From Herbiconiux oxytropis (GTDB lineage Bacteria; Actinomycetota; Actinomycetes; Actinomycetales; Microbacteriaceae): 64,000 nt of DNA. The stretch's first letter is position 1, and every line of letters starts with the position of its first letter. This document shows positions 41,253 through 50,558 of the stretch, piece after piece. Made by a program: the position numbers and the translations under genes. The notes beneath the pieces are model-generated. The model had not been told where the DNA came from, ran no database searches, and was given only the letters and a program-made list of their open reading frames with translations. Location: positions 47,873 to 111,872 of the forward strand of contig NZ_JANLCK010000011.1 in assembly GCF_024979315.1 (NCBI RefSeq). The letters run 5' to 3'.

Positions 41253-41872
41253 TCGCGGAGTACTCGAAGCGCATCGGCGTCAGCCCGCGTCGCGTCCGCG
41301 CGATGATCGCCGCAGGCGACGTCAAGGCCGAGCGCGTGGGTCGGAACTGGAAGGTGCTCGACGAGGAAAGGCCCACCGTCCACTCGCGCCGACCGCTCTC
41401 GGAGACCTCGCGGCAGGCCCTCCTCCAGGCTCTGAACAAGCGGACCCTGGACGGCTTGACCGGACAGCTCCGCACCCGCACCGCTGAGCGCATCAACATG
41501 CTGCGGGAGTCCGACGAGCCCTCCGCTCTTCTCACCGCCTGGTGGCGAGGTTCCGCCCCCACGGGCATCAGCGGGGCGGCCAACCTGATCCTCCATGCGA
41601 AACGCGGCGACAACGACCGCGTGCGCGAAGTCCTCCACCGCAGGCAGGAGCGCTACCTCCGCCGTCCCGAGGACCTCGCCCGAGCCGTTCGCGATGAGCG
41701 CACGATACGACGCCTGAGTGTCGACGAGCTCGGACGGCTGGCAGAGCTCCCTGCCGACACCGTGCGTCGCATCGAGCGCACAGGCGAGACAGCATCCATC
41801 GGCGCCACCCGACGCGTCCTGAGCGCTCTGCAGATCTCACCGTCAGCGATTCCTTCCCCGGAGCGGCGATGA
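41246..41872 (+). CDS. Antitoxin-like DNA-binding protein with two helix-turn-helix regions
   Basis: A 208-residue protein. Residues 1-40 (KVAEYSKRIGVSPRRVRAMIAAGDVKAERVGRNWKV) look like an excisionase/MerR-type helix-turn-helix. The middle (50-145) is Arg-rich and helical without known motif. Residues 155-197 (LSVDELGRLAELPADTVRRIERTG) look like a Xre/HipB-type helix-turn-helix. The 4-base overlap with hipA downstream makes it the likely antitoxin and autorepressor, but it is about twice the length of a canonical HipB. It appears to be translated from a leaderless mRNA. Confidence 0.75.
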   Translation: MKVAEYSKRIGVSPRRVRAMIAAGDVKAERVGRNWKVLDEERPTVHSRRPLSETSRQALLQALNKRTLDGLTGQLRTRTAERINMLRESDEPSALLTAWWRGSAPTGISGAANLILHAKRGDNDRVREVLHRRQERYLRRPEDLARAVRDERTIRRLSVDELGRLAELPADTVRRIERTGETASIGATRRVLSALQISPSAIPSPERR

Positions 41873-43077
41873 CCCGGATTCTCCACGCGTGGCTCGAGGG
41901 CTCACACGTCGGTCGCTTCGAGCGCGCCGACGACGGTGTCGTCACCTTCGTCTACGACGACGGCGCGCCTGAGACCCCCATCTCGCTCCCACGTGACGGG
42001 TCAGCCACGCGGAAGGCCGCTTCGAATTTCCTGGAGAACCTCCTCCCGGACCATGCTCAGACTCGTGCCCGGATGGCGAAGGCCTACAGCGCCACCTCCC
42101 CCGCGACCTTCGACGTGCTCGCGCGGGCAGGCGGTGACGTCGCCGGAGGCCTCGTGCTGCTTCCCGACGGTCAGCCGTTCCCGGACCGCGATGCCCCCCT
42201 GCTCGACCCAGCCTCCGACGAGGACATCGCCACCAGGATCGCAGCCATCAAACGCGACCCCGACGATTGGGTCTCCACCTCGACGCCCGCCCGCTTCTCG
42301 CTCGCCGGCACACAGGGCAAGTTCGCTCTCGCGGAGATCGATGGGCAATGGTATTGGTCGAACGCATCCGTTCCGTCCACCCACATCGTCAAGCCGGCAC
42401 GGAGCGACTTCCCAGGCCTGGAGGCCATCGAAGCGGCAGCACTCGGTCTCGCGAATGCCGCGGGCGTCGACGCACCTCAGGCATCCGTTCTGGTGGCGAT
42501 CGACCAGACGGCGTTCCTCGTCGAACGCTTCGACCGGGCAGGCCGGGACCCGTTCGCGCAACGGGTCCACGCGGAGGACATCGCCCAGTCGCTCGGCCGC
42601 GGTCCCGAAAAGAAGTACGGGGTGACGGCAATTCAGGTGGTCAAGCTGCTTCGCTCGGTGGATGCCACGGACGAGCTCGGTTATGCCTTCATCCGCCAGC
42701 TGTCGTTCAATACCATCACAGGCAACGCCGATGCGCACGCCAAGAACTACTCGGTCCTCCTGCGTCCTGAAGGAATCACCCTCTCGCCGCTCTATGACTC
42801 GGTGCCTGTCCTGATCTACCCGGAGTACGACCAGAAGCTCGCGATGCGGATCTCCGGCGCCGAGCGCGCATCACAGGTCGCGCCGGAGCACTGGTTGAAG
42901 CTCGGATCGAAGGCCGGTCTTCACCCCGACCGAGTGCTCGGGATCGCGTCGGATGTCGCCGTCGACGTCGCGGAGCACGTCGACGCGGCGTGGGCTGGTG
43001 TCGATGCAAGCCAGGCGGAGCAGCTGCGAGAAGGCATCCTCAGGAACACCGAGAAGCTCACATCCTCTCGAAAGTGA
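41869..43077 (+). CDS. hipA: HipA-family serine/threonine kinase toxin
   Basis: A 402-residue HipA-like kinase. The N-subdomain is seen at about 1-100; RFSLAGTQGKFAL (142-154) corresponds to the P-loop region with the regulatory serine (S144), HIVKP holds K175, LVERFDR is the hinge, GNADAHAKN (285-293) the catalytic loop with D288, and LSPLYDS the metal-binding D310. All key residues seem intact. HipA of E. coli phosphorylates glutamyl-tRNA synthetase and causes persistence; the target here is unknown. The ATG overlaps the antitoxin stop by four bases. Base composition is lower in GC than neighbouring core genes. Confidence 0.9.
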   Translation: MTRILHAWLEGSHVGRFERADDGVVTFVYDDGAPETPISLPRDGSATRKAASNFLENLLPDHAQTRARMAKAYSATSPATFDVLARAGGDVAGGLVLLPDGQPFPDRDAPLLDPASDEDIATRIAAIKRDPDDWVSTSTPARFSLAGTQGKFALAEIDGQWYWSNASVPSTHIVKPARSDFPGLEAIEAAALGLANAAGVDAPQASVLVAIDQTAFLVERFDRAGRDPFAQRVHAEDIAQSLGRGPEKKYGVTAIQVVKLLRSVDATDELGYAFIRQLSFNTITGNADAHAKNYSVLLRPEGITLSPLYDSVPVLIYPEYDQKLAMRISGAERASQVAPEHWLKLGSKAGLHPDRVLGIASDVAVDVAEHVDAAWAGVDASQAEQLREGILRNTEKLTSSRK

Positions 43078-43260
43078 ACGCGCCACTGAACGCGGCGGAG
43101 CTGCTTTTCGGTGTGGACAAGGAACATGCCTCTGTTTCCGCGAACGACGCCACGCGCGCGGACCCCTCCGGAAGCACGAGCTCGTCCCCACTGGCCGAAC
43201 ACCTCCGGAGCGACTCTAAACTGGAGGACCGAGAACGTGGTGACCAACCGGGGAGACAGC

Positions 43261-44175
43261 ATGCGAAGCGCAGGCAGACGCGCAGGAATCATCGCGGTGA
43301 CCGTCGCGCTGGCGATGGGCATGGCGGGATGCACGGCACTGACCCCTTCCGGCACGGACGGCAGCACCCCAGCTGCAGCGCCCACGTCGCCGACGCAGCA
43401 GAGCCTCGACGCCGCGTGTGAGACGGTGAACGCCGAATGGGGATTCGCTCTCGATCCGTGGGTGGCACTCGAAGCCGATACCCAGAGCAAGGATTTCGCG
43501 CAGAAGCGAACGGAGCACCAAGCGGTGATCTCCACCCTGCAGGACATCGCTGATCGGGTCGAAGCTCCCGAACTGCAAGGGGCCCTCGACGCGTCGATCA
43601 GCGCGCATCAGCAGTACGCCGACACCATCTGGCCGGGTCTGGGCGACATTCCGGAAGGGTATGCCGCCGTTCTCGAGGACCCCGCGAATCTCCTGGTCGT
43701 TCTGGGCAAGCAGAAAGCCGAACTCGAGCAGCAGATGGCTGATGCAGACCTGCAGCGCTACGATCTGTGCGGAGTGATGCAGAGCGGTCAGACTGCAGCG
43801 CAGGCGTGCGAGATCGCCAACGGCGACTGGGTCGATGGAGGCGTGGTCTACAACGGTGCATCCAATGTCGCGGCCAGCGGAGACGTGGCCGCAGCTCAGC
43901 GCCAAGCGGCCGACGGGCTCGTGCAGCTCAAAGCGGCGCTGGTGCAGGTGACCGATCCAGGAGCCTACGCGGAGATGGCGAGCATGTACGACGCGTATGA
44001 GACGTTCTACGAAGACGGGATCACCACTCTGCTCACGGAGGAGCAGGTGCTCGAGCTCTCTGCTGACGAGCTCGATGCATACGCCGCTGAGGCCGACGCA
44101 GCCTTCACCGTCTGGGACGAGGCGCTCACCGCTGGTGAGGAGCGCCTGACGGCCTACTGCGCCGGCCAGGGGTAG
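43261..44175 (+). CDS. Lipoprotein of unknown function
   Basis: A 304-residue exported protein. The signal peptide MRSAGRRAGIIAVTVALAMGMAGC ends in lipobox GMAGC, followed by a Thr/Pro/Ala spacer. The mature part is helical, Gln/Ala-rich and acidic, with Cys pairs around ACETVNAEWG, DLCGVMQ, ACEIANGDW and a terminal AYCAGQG, giving a repeated Cys-Glu-x-x-N pattern that suggests an internal duplication. I do not recognise a family. GGGGAGA lies before the ATG. It is not coupled to hipA (183-base gap with its own candidate -10, TAAACT at 43218-43223). Confidence 0.7.
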   Translation: MRSAGRRAGIIAVTVALAMGMAGCTALTPSGTDGSTPAAAPTSPTQQSLDAACETVNAEWGFALDPWVALEADTQSKDFAQKRTEHQAVISTLQDIADRVEAPELQGALDASISAHQQYADTIWPGLGDIPEGYAAVLEDPANLLVVLGKQKAELEQQMADADLQRYDLCGVMQSGQTAAQACEIANGDWVDGGVVYNGASNVAASGDVAAAQRQAADGLVQLKAALVQVTDPGAYAEMASMYDAYETFYEDGITTLLTEEQVLELSADELDAYAAEADAAFTVWDEALTAGEERLTAYCAGQG

Positions 44176-44199
44176 CCACCCACACGACCCGTCACACAC

Positions 44200-44235
44200 G
44201 AAGAGAGGGCCGCCGGCATGGGCGACCCTCTCTTC
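44200..44235. terminator. Terminator hairpin between lipoprotein gene and tRNA-Pro
   Basis: GAAGAGAGGG (44200-44209) and CCCTCTCTTC (44226-44235) are perfect ten-base arms around a 16-base loop. It lies 25 bases after the lipoprotein stop and just past the 3' end of the convergent tRNA, so it can serve both. Confidence 0.7.
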
Positions 44236-44242
44236 ACTTCTG

Positions 44243-44316
<74 letters not shown>

Positions 44317-44573
44317 TGGCATGTCATCCAGGAGAAGCGAACCGCTCCAGACAACTTGTCCATGATAGCGCCTTCTGAGGCTCCCCGTGGACACAGCGCG
44401 GGTCCGTCACGGTGCGATAACGGATCGCCGATCTGGTCGGACCCAATAAATGCACCTGCATAGACTCGAGCTCAGAGGCGCGCTGCGGGGATGACCCGGA
44501 CGGCCCCCGCAGCGCCCTCACCCATCGACGGCCCGAACACCACCGGGACTGCGCAAAAACTGGGCGAAACTTT

Positions 44574-44588
44574 GGGACAGACAGTCCC
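44574..44588. promoter_or_regulatory. Candidate TetR operator
   Basis: GGGAC and GTCCC form an inverted repeat with a five-base centre 41 bases before the TetR start codon, in the position expected for an autoregulatory site. The assignment is by position only. Confidence 0.35.
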
Positions 44589-44618
44589 GAACGGAGCTTT
44601 TTCATAAGATCCGCATTG

Positions 44619-44624
44619 CATAAT
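44619..44624 (+). promoter_or_regulatory. Leaderless -10 element of the TetR gene
   Basis: CATAAT is followed by five bases and the ATG at 44630. No ribosome-binding site is present between them. Confidence 0.45.
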
Positions 44625-44629
44625 TGACC

Positions 44630-45331
44630 ATGCCCCAGTCACCTGCCTTACCCGCACCTACCCGACGACAGGGCGCGTCCGTCAATCTGGCCGAACCCCG
44701 AGCGGCCAGAACCCACGAATCGCTGACGGCCGCCCTGTTCGATCTCCTCCGCCGGCACGACCTCACCGAGATCTCCATCTCCGAGCTCTGCCGCACGGCG
44801 GGAGTCCACCGCACCACCTTCTACGGCCACTACGCCGACATCTACGCCTTCGCCTCCGACTCGTTCGCGCACATGCTCGACGACCTGGCCGACGTGGCCG
44901 AGCTCGACGCCGCCGACTACGAGAGCGGCGGATCCGAGGCCCCCGATGTCGAGTCCATCACGGCCGCCTACACCGGCTCGATCAGCGCCATCCTCGTGCA
45001 CATCCTCGAGCACCGGTCGGCCTACCGCATGATGTTCGGCACCCGGGTCGACGCGGGCTTCCGCAGAGACCTGCACCAGCGGCTGCTCCGGCACGCCGCC
45101 CTCGCGGTGTCGAACTGGCGCCGGCTCGGCCTCGCCCAGGATCTCGACGGCCCCACGGCCGCCGCCTTCATCGCGGGCGGCTCGGTCGGTGTCTTCGAGG
45201 AGTGGGCCATGAGCGACGACACCGATGTGGCTGCCCGAACAGCCGACATCGTGGGCACAGCCGATGCCTGGGTCGCCTCCCGCACACTGGCGCACGACAC
45301 CGTGCTCGCTCAGGACACAATGGTGGGGTGA
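44630..45331 (+). CDS. TetR-family transcriptional regulator
   Basis: A 233-residue TetR protein. The DNA-binding part lies at about 25-75 (ARTHESLTAALFDLLRRHDLTEISISELCRTAGVHRTTFYGHYADI), with the HRTTFYGHY recognition helix typical of the family. The C-terminal part is a helical ligand domain. It overlaps the ROK gene by four bases (GTGA), forming an operon, so it may respond to a sugar-derived or related ligand. The ATG at 44630 is preferred over a TTG six bases upstream because it fits the leaderless promoter spacing. Confidence 0.88.
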   Translation: MPQSPALPAPTRRQGASVNLAEPRAARTHESLTAALFDLLRRHDLTEISISELCRTAGVHRTTFYGHYADIYAFASDSFAHMLDDLADVAELDAADYESGGSEAPDVESITAAYTGSISAILVHILEHRSAYRMMFGTRVDAGFRRDLHQRLLRHAALAVSNWRRLGLAQDLDGPTAAAFIAGGSVGVFEEWAMSDDTDVAARTADIVGTADAWVASRTLAHDTVLAQDTMVG

Positions 45332-46293
45332 CCACCCGCGCCGACTCCACCCCGCTCTCCTCCGGTCCTTTCGCCCTCGCGATCGACATCGGGGGCACGA
45401 AGGTGGAGTCGGCCCTCGTCGACCCCTCGGCCACCCTCCTGCCCGGCAGCCGCCATCGCGCGCCCACCGGCTCGGGCAGCACCGCCGACGACATCGCGGA
45501 TGCCGTGCGTCGCGTCATCGCCGAGACGCTCGCCTCCGCTCCCCCGGGCGCCGAGATCGTCGGCGCGGGCATCGGCAGCGCCGGCCCGATCGACGCCGGG
45601 CACGGCACGGTCTCACCCCTCAACCTGTCCGCCTGGCGCGCCTACCCCGTGCGCGCCCTGGTGCGGGACGCGATCGGGACGAGAGTCCCCGATCCCGTCC
45701 TCCGCCTCGACGGCCTCTGCATCCTCCTCGCCGAGCACTGGGCCGGCGCCCTGCAGCACCACCGCACGGCGATGGGCATGGTCATCTCCACGGGCATCGG
45801 CGGCGGACTCCTCGTGGAGGGCCGCCTCGTGGGCGGCCGCACGGGCAACGCGGGCCACATCGGCCAGATCCAGCTGCACGAGCACGAGAGCGCCGGCAAA
45901 GATCTCAGCACGACCCTCGAGGGGGTCGCCTCCGGCACGAGCATCGTCGCCTGGGCGCGCGAGCAGGGCTGGGGCGGCACCGACGGCCCGCAGCTCTCGG
46001 CCGCCTACGCCGCCGGCGATCCGATCGCCCTGGCCGCTGTCGAGCGCTGCGCGAACGCGGTGGGCGACGGAATCGCCTCGGCCTGCGCGCTGCTCGACCT
46101 CGAGGCGGTCGCCATCGGTGGCGGCTTCGTCAACGTCGCCCCCGACCTCATCGACCGCATCCGCGCCCGCGTGAATGCCGTCGCTCCCCTCGACACCATC
46201 CCCGGCGTCGAGATCCTCCGCTCGGCCCTCTCCGACGAGGCCCCCCTCATCGGTGCGGCCGGCCTCGTCCACCGAGCCGACCTCCTCACGTAG
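45328..46293 (+). CDS. ROK-family sugar kinase-like protein without the zinc motif
   Basis: A 321-residue ROK protein. ALAIDIGGTKVESALVD is the phosphate-binding DxGGT loop and GMVISTGIGGGLLVEGRLVGGRTGNAGHIG the sugar/ATP region with GNAGH. The zinc-binding Cys-rich motif that normally follows (C-x-C-G-x2-G-C) is absent: IQLHEHESAGKDLSTTLEG stands in its place. The catalytic Asp region (RLDGLCILLAEHW, in place of the usual N-D) is also altered. It lacks the N-terminal helix-turn-helix of ROK repressors. It may be a kinase with changed specificity or a sensor for the coupled TetR regulator. Confidence 0.82.
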   Translation: MTTRADSTPLSSGPFALAIDIGGTKVESALVDPSATLLPGSRHRAPTGSGSTADDIADAVRRVIAETLASAPPGAEIVGAGIGSAGPIDAGHGTVSPLNLSAWRAYPVRALVRDAIGTRVPDPVLRLDGLCILLAEHWAGALQHHRTAMGMVISTGIGGGLLVEGRLVGGRTGNAGHIGQIQLHEHESAGKDLSTTLEGVASGTSIVAWAREQGWGGTDGPQLSAAYAAGDPIALAAVERCANAVGDGIASACALLDLEAVAIGGGFVNVAPDLIDRIRARVNAVAPLDTIPGVEILRSALSDEAPLIGAAGLVHRADLLT

Positions 46294-46332
46294 CCCGCGC
46301 CGCACCCTTAGGCGAGGCGCGAGCCCACGGCG

Positions 46333-47865
46333 CTAGCGCTTGCGCTTCTCGCGCACGCGCATGTTGACCACGATGGGCGACCCCTCGAAGCCGTAGATCT
46401 CGCGCAGCCGCCGCTGCACGTAGCGACGGTAGCCCGGGTCGAGGAACCCGGTCGCGAACAGCACGAAGGTCGGCGGACGCGAAGCCGCCTGGGTGCCGAA
46501 GAGGATGCGCGGCTGCTTGCCACCGCGCACGGGGTGCGGATGCGCCGCCGTGAGCTCGGCGAGAAAAGCGTTGAACTTGCCGGTGGGGATGCGCGTGTCC
46601 CACGACTCGAGCGCGAGCTCGAGAGCGGGGACGAGCTTCTCGAGGTGGCGGCCGGTGCGCGCCGAGATGTTCACGCGCGGCGCCCAGGTCACGTGCGCGA
46701 GATCCTGCTCGATCTCCCGCTCGAGGTAGCGGCGGCGCTCGTCGTCGAGCAGGTCCCACTTGTTGAAGGCGAGCACGAGTGCGCGCCCGGATTCGAGCAC
46801 GAGGTCGATGATGCGCAGGTCCTGCACCGAGATGGGCTCGGTCACATCGAGCACCACCACCGCCACTTCGGCCTTCTCGAGAGCGGCCGAGGTGCGGAGC
46901 GACGCATAGAAGTCGGCGCCCTGCTGCAGGTGCACGCGCTTGCGGATGCCGGCGGTGTCGACGAAGGTCCACACCTTGCCGCCGAGCTCGATCTGCTCGT
47001 CGACGGGATCGCGGGTGGTGCCGGCGAGCTCGTTCACGACGACGCGCTCCTCGCCCGCGGCCTTGTTGAGCAGCGAGCTCTTGCCCACGTTCGGCCGGCC
47101 GAGGATGGCGACCCGGCGGGGGCCGCCCACCTCCTGCTTGGCCACGTTCGAGACCTCGGGCATCTTCTGCATGATCAGGTCGAGGAGGTCGGCGACGCCC
47201 CGGCCGTGCAGCGCAGAGACGGGGTAGGGCTCGCCGAGTCCGAGCGACCACAGCGCAGAGGCCTGCGGCTCCTGGCGCGAGTCGTCGACCTTGTTCGCGG
47301 CGAGGAACACGGGGCGGTCGGCACGGCGGAGCATCTTGACGACGTGCTCGTCGGTCGCGGTGGCGCCCACGTTCGAGTCGACCACGAAGAGCACCACGTC
47401 GGCGAGGTCGATGGCCACCTCGGCCTGGGCGGCCACGGCGGCGTTGATCCCTGCGGCGTCCGGCTCCCAGCCGCCCGTGTCCACGAGCGTGAAGCGCCGG
47501 CCGGCCCACTCGGCCTTGTAGGCCACGCGGTCGCGCGTGACACCGGGCTTGTCCTCCACGACCGCCTCGCGGCGGCCGAGGATGCGGTTCACGAGCGCCG
47601 ACTTGCCCACGTTCGGGCGGCCCACGATCGCGAGCACGGGCAGGGCGGGGAGGTAGACGACGCCATCGCCGTAGTCCTCGGTGATCTCGAGCAGGTCGAG
47701 GTCGGCCTCGTCGAGCTCGTAGTCGTCGAGGCCCGAGCGCAGAGCGGAGGCCCGCTGCTCGGCGAGCTCCTCGTCGACACCGGCGAGGCGTTCGGCCAGG
47801 TCGTCGGCGGGTGCGTCGAACTCGTCCGGGTCGTTGCCGGGTGCGGGGGTGCGGTTATCCGCCAT
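46333..47865 (-). CDS. der: Ribosome biogenesis GTPase Der
   Basis: A 510-residue protein with tandem GTPase domains: [23 protein letters not shown] and NKVD in the first, [23 protein letters not shown] and NKWD in the second, followed by a C-terminal KH-like domain ending in basic MRVREKRKR. An acidic N-terminal extension of about 75 residues ([29 protein letters not shown]) precedes the first G domain. Der acts in 50S subunit assembly. Its ATG lies 11 bases inside the end of cmk. Confidence 0.96.
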   Translation of the reverse strand: MADNRTPAPGNDPDEFDAPADDLAERLAGVDEELAEQRASALRSGLDDYELDEADLDLLEITEDYGDGVVYLPALPVLAIVGRPNVGKSALVNRILGRREAVVEDKPGVTRDRVAYKAEWAGRRFTLVDTGGWEPDAAGINAAVAAQAEVAIDLADVVLFVVDSNVGATATDEHVVKMLRRADRPVFLAANKVDDSRQEPQASALWSLGLGEPYPVSALHGRGVADLLDLIMQKMPEVSNVAKQEVGGPRRVAILGRPNVGKSSLLNKAAGEERVVVNELAGTTRDPVDEQIELGGKVWTFVDTAGIRKRVHLQQGADFYASLRTSAALEKAEVAVVVLDVTEPISVQDLRIIDLVLESGRALVLAFNKWDLLDDERRRYLEREIEQDLAHVTWAPRVNISARTGRHLEKLVPALELALESWDTRIPTGKFNAFLAELTAAHPHPVRGGKQPRILFGTQAASRPPTFVLFATGFLDPGYRRYVQRRLREIYGFEGSPIVVNMRVREKRKR

Positions 47866-48571
47866 GAGAGATCCTTGTCGTCTGGGCCACGACCTCGACC
47901 ACCGCTTCGACGGTCTGGTCGAAATCGAGTTCCGTGGAGTCGACGGTGGTGACACCGTCTGCGGCGTTCATGAAGTCGACCACCCGGGAGTCCGCCTCGT
48001 CCCGTGTGCGAAGTGCCTCGCCCACGGCGGCGGCCGTCTCACTGGTCAGTTCCTTCGAACGCCTGCCCATTCTAGCCTCCTCCGAGGCCGTGAGAAGGAT
48101 GCGCACGGGGGCGTCCGGCGCCACGACCGTCGTGATGTCGCGGCCCTCGGCCACGATGCCCGGTTTCGGGGTGCCCGCCATGATCGCGCGGAACCGCTCG
48201 TTGAGGCCTCGCCGCACTTCGGGGATGCGCGCCACGAGGCTCACCACGGCCGTCACCCGCGGCTCCCGGATGGCGTCGGTCACGTCGGTCGAACCCACCC
48301 GCACGTAGTAGTCGTCGGGGTCGGTGCCGATCCGGAAGTCGAAGCGCTCGAGCTCCTCGATCACCCGATCCACCTCGGCGGCGTCGATCCCGCGGTCCAG
48401 CAGATCCCACGACAGCGCCCGGTACGACGCCCCGGTGTCGAGGTAGTCGAAGCCGAGGGCCCGTGCGGTCGCCCGGCTCACGCTCGACTTGCCGCTCCCC
48501 GCGGGGCCGTCGATCGCCACCACCACCGGCTTCGAGGTCGATCCGGCTACATCGTTCCCTGCCGCAGTCAT
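47855..48571 (-). CDS. cmk: (d)CMP kinase
   Basis: A 238-residue nucleotide kinase phosphorylating CMP and d[26 protein letters not shown] holds the P-loop, [17 protein letters not shown] the substrate-binding region, and [23 protein letters not shown] the conserved GRD-I-T segment. GGAGGA sits inside an upstream in-frame ATG, so the downstream ATG at 48571, which overlaps the tyrA stop by four bases (ATGA), is taken as the start. Its stop lies within the der start region, continuing the coupled chain. Confidence 0.95.
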   Translation of the reverse strand: MTAAGNDVAGSTSKPVVVAIDGPAGSGKSSVSRATARALGFDYLDTGASYRALSWDLLDRGIDAAEVDRVIEELERFDFRIGTDPDDYYVRVGSTDVTDAIREPRVTAVVSLVARIPEVRRGLNERFRAIMAGTPKPGIVAEGRDITTVVAPDAPVRILLTASEEARMGRRSKELTSETAAAVGEALRTRDEADSRVVDFMNAADGVTTVDSTELDFDQTVEAVVEVVAQTTRISHGG

Positions 48572-49662
48572 CCGGCGATCCTCCATCCACGGGCCGCGAG
48601 CGCGGCCGTCAGCTTGTCCACGGTCTCCGGCAGCACCGAGAGCTCGGCGAGACCGATCTGCGCTCCCGGCGAGTGCTCGAGCCGCAGGTCCTCCAGGTTC
48701 ACGCCCTCCTCGCCCACCTCGGCGAACAGCCGGGCGAGCTCGCCGGGGGCGTCGTCGACCATCACCACGAGCTGCGCGTAGCGCCGATCCTGCCCGTGCT
48801 TGCCCGGCAGCCGCTCCACTCCCGCGTTTCCCGCGGCGAGCGCCTCGGCGACGGTCCGCCGCCAGGCGGTGTCGGATGCTCCGCTGGACTCGAGCGCCCC
48901 GATCACCTCGTCGAGGTCGTCACGCAGCGCCCGCAGCACCGAGGCGGTGGGGGCCGCATTGGCACCGAGGATCTGCACCCAGAGCGCCGGGTCGCTCGCG
49001 GCGATCCGCGTGACGTCCCGCACTCCCCCGCCCGCGAGGCCCACGGCGGCGGCGGGCGCGTCGATCAGCCGCCTGGCCATGAGAGTCGAGATCACCTGCG
49101 GAGCGTGCGAGATCAGCGCCACACTCGTGTCGTGCTCCTCGGCGGTCATCTCCACGAGCGTCGCGCCGAGGTCGAGGATGAGGTCGTCGACGGCGGCCGC
49201 GGCCTGATAGCTGATGCCCTCGTGACCGGCGACCACCCACGGCCGCCCCACGAACAGGTCGGCGCGGCCCGACATGGGCCCGCCCTTCTCCCGGCCGGCG
49301 AGCGGGTGCGATCCGACGTAACGGCTGAGGTCTCCCCCGGCGGCGGCCACGGCGTCGAGGACGGGCTTCTTCACGCTCGCCACGTCGGTCACCACGGCGC
49401 GCGGGTAGGCCGAGAGCTCCCGCACGATCACCGAGGCCGTCACGTCCGGAGGCACGCACACCACGATGAGCTGCGGCTCGTCGGCGTCGCCTGCTCGCCG
49501 GCCCGCTCCGTAGTCGATGGCGATCGAGACGTTCGTGGGCGACGCGTCGGAGAGGATGACGTCGACACCGCGTGCCCGGAGCCCCAGGGCGATGCTCGTG
49601 CCGAGCAGTCCCACCCCGACCACGCGCACGGGGCCGACCAGTCGGCTCTCCACTGCACTCAC
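48568..49662 (-). CDS. tyrA: Prephenate dehydrogenase
   Basis: A 364-residue enzyme of tyrosine synthesis converting prephenate to 4-hydroxyphenylpyruvate with NAD(P)+. [21 protein letters not shown] is the coenzyme fold, [15 protein letters not shown] holds the catalytic His, and [17 protein letters not shown] the substrate-binding His. The C-terminal 75 residues ([33 protein letters not shown]) form an ACT regulatory domain, probably for tyrosine feedback. The GTG start overlaps the rluB stop by four bases. Confidence 0.93.
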   Translation of the reverse strand: MSAVESRLVGPVRVVGVGLLGTSIALGLRARGVDVILSDASPTNVSIAIDYGAGRRAGDADEPQLIVVCVPPDVTASVIVRELSAYPRAVVTDVASVKKPVLDAVAAAGGDLSRYVGSHPLAGREKGGPMSGRADLFVGRPWVVAGHEGISYQAAAAVDDLILDLGATLVEMTAEEHDTSVALISHAPQVISTLMARRLIDAPAAAVGLAGGGVRDVTRIAASDPALWVQILGANAAPTASVLRALRDDLDEVIGALESSGASDTAWRRTVAEALAAGNAGVERLPGKHGQDRRYAQLVVMVDDAPGELARLFAEVGEEGVNLEDLRLEHSPGAQIGLAELSVLPETVDKLTAALAARGWRIAG

Positions 49663-50558
49663 TCCTCGATGTCCTCGCTGTCGTCGCCGTCCTCACCGGC
49701 ACCGCCCGAACCGGCGCCCTCCGCCGTGCCGTCCCGGCCCTCGCCCGTGGCGTTCCGCGAGAGGGTCAGCAGCTGGCCGAGTTCCACCTTAGTCAGGTCG
49801 CGCAGGCCCCCCGACTTGAGCGTGCCGAGGTTGAGCGGACCGAACGAGCGGCGCACGAGGTCCACCACGGGGTGCCCGACCTCGTCGAGCATCCGGCGCA
49901 CGATCCGGTTGCGCCCGGAGTGCAGCGTGATCTCCACGATCGAGGTCTCCCGCTCCACGTCGAGCAGCCGCGCCTTGTCGGCGGCGATCGGTCCGTCCTC
50001 GAGCTCGATCCCCTTCGTGAGCGTCGCGATCGTCTGGGGAGACACCCGCCCCTCGACCTTGGCGATGTAGGTCTTCAGCACCCCGAACGACGGATGCGCG
50101 AGCACATGCGCGAGATCCCCGTCGTTGGTGAGGATGAGCAGCCCGCTCGTCTCGGCGTCGAGCCGCCCGACGTTGAACAGCCGCTCTTCGTACTGCGAGG
50201 TGTAACGCTGCAGGTCGGGCCGGCCGTGCTGGTCGGCGAGCGACGAGACGATGCCGGTGGGCTTGTTGAGCATCACGTAGCGCTTGTCCGGGTCGAGCTG
50301 CACGGCGGTGCCGTCGACCGACACGAGGTCGTTCTCGGGGTCGATGCGGCGGCCGAGCTCGGTCACGACCTCGCCGTTGACCTCCACCCGCCCGGCCTCG
50401 ATGAGCTGCTCGGAGACGCGGCGGGAGGCCACTCCCGCAGCCGCCATCACCTTCTGCAGGCGCACGCCTTCCGGTGCACCGCCCTGATGTGCACCGCCTT
50501 GATGCGCACTGCCTGACGTGTCGTTGTCGTCCCACGGCGGGATCACGAAGGGGGTCAT
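49659..50558 (-). CDS. rluB: rRNA pseudouridine synthase (RluB/RsuA family)
   Basis: A 299-residue enzyme. An N-terminal S4 domain (VRLQKVMAAAGVASRRVSEQLIEAGRVEVNGEVV) precedes the catalytic domain, whose GRLDAETSGLLILTNDG holds the active-site Asp; HSGRNRIVRRMLDEVGHPVVDLVR is the conserved C-terminal motif. An acidic, Gly/Asp/Glu-rich tail (GDDSEDIEE) ends the protein. It isomerises uridine in rRNA. Its ATG overlaps the scpB stop by four bases (ATGA). Confidence 0.92.
   Translation of the reverse strand: MTPFVIPPWDDNDTSGSAHQGGAHQGGAPEGVRLQKVMAAAGVASRRVSEQLIEAGRVEVNGEVVTELGRRIDPENDLVSVDGTAVQLDPDKRYVMLNKPTGIVSSLADQHGRPDLQRYTSQYEERLFNVGRLDAETSGLLILTNDGDLAHVLAHPSFGVLKTYIAKVEGRVSPQTIATLTKGIELEDGPIAADKARLLDVERETSIVEITLHSGRNRIVRRMLDEVGHPVVDLVRRSFGPLNLGTLKSGGLRDLTKVELGQLLTLSRNATGEGRDGTAEGAGSGGAGEDGDDSEDIEE

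Larger units (their letters stand above)
44317..44629. other. Intergenic region, tRNA-Pro / TetR
   Basis: About 313 bases without a credible gene and with visibly lower GC than the surroundings. The left part should hold the tRNA promoter; minus-strand TATCAT at about 44364-44369 is a possible -10. The right part holds GGGAC-AGACA-GTCCC (44574-44588), a perfect five-base inverted repeat, and an AT-rich stretch leading into the TetR start. Confidence 0.5.
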
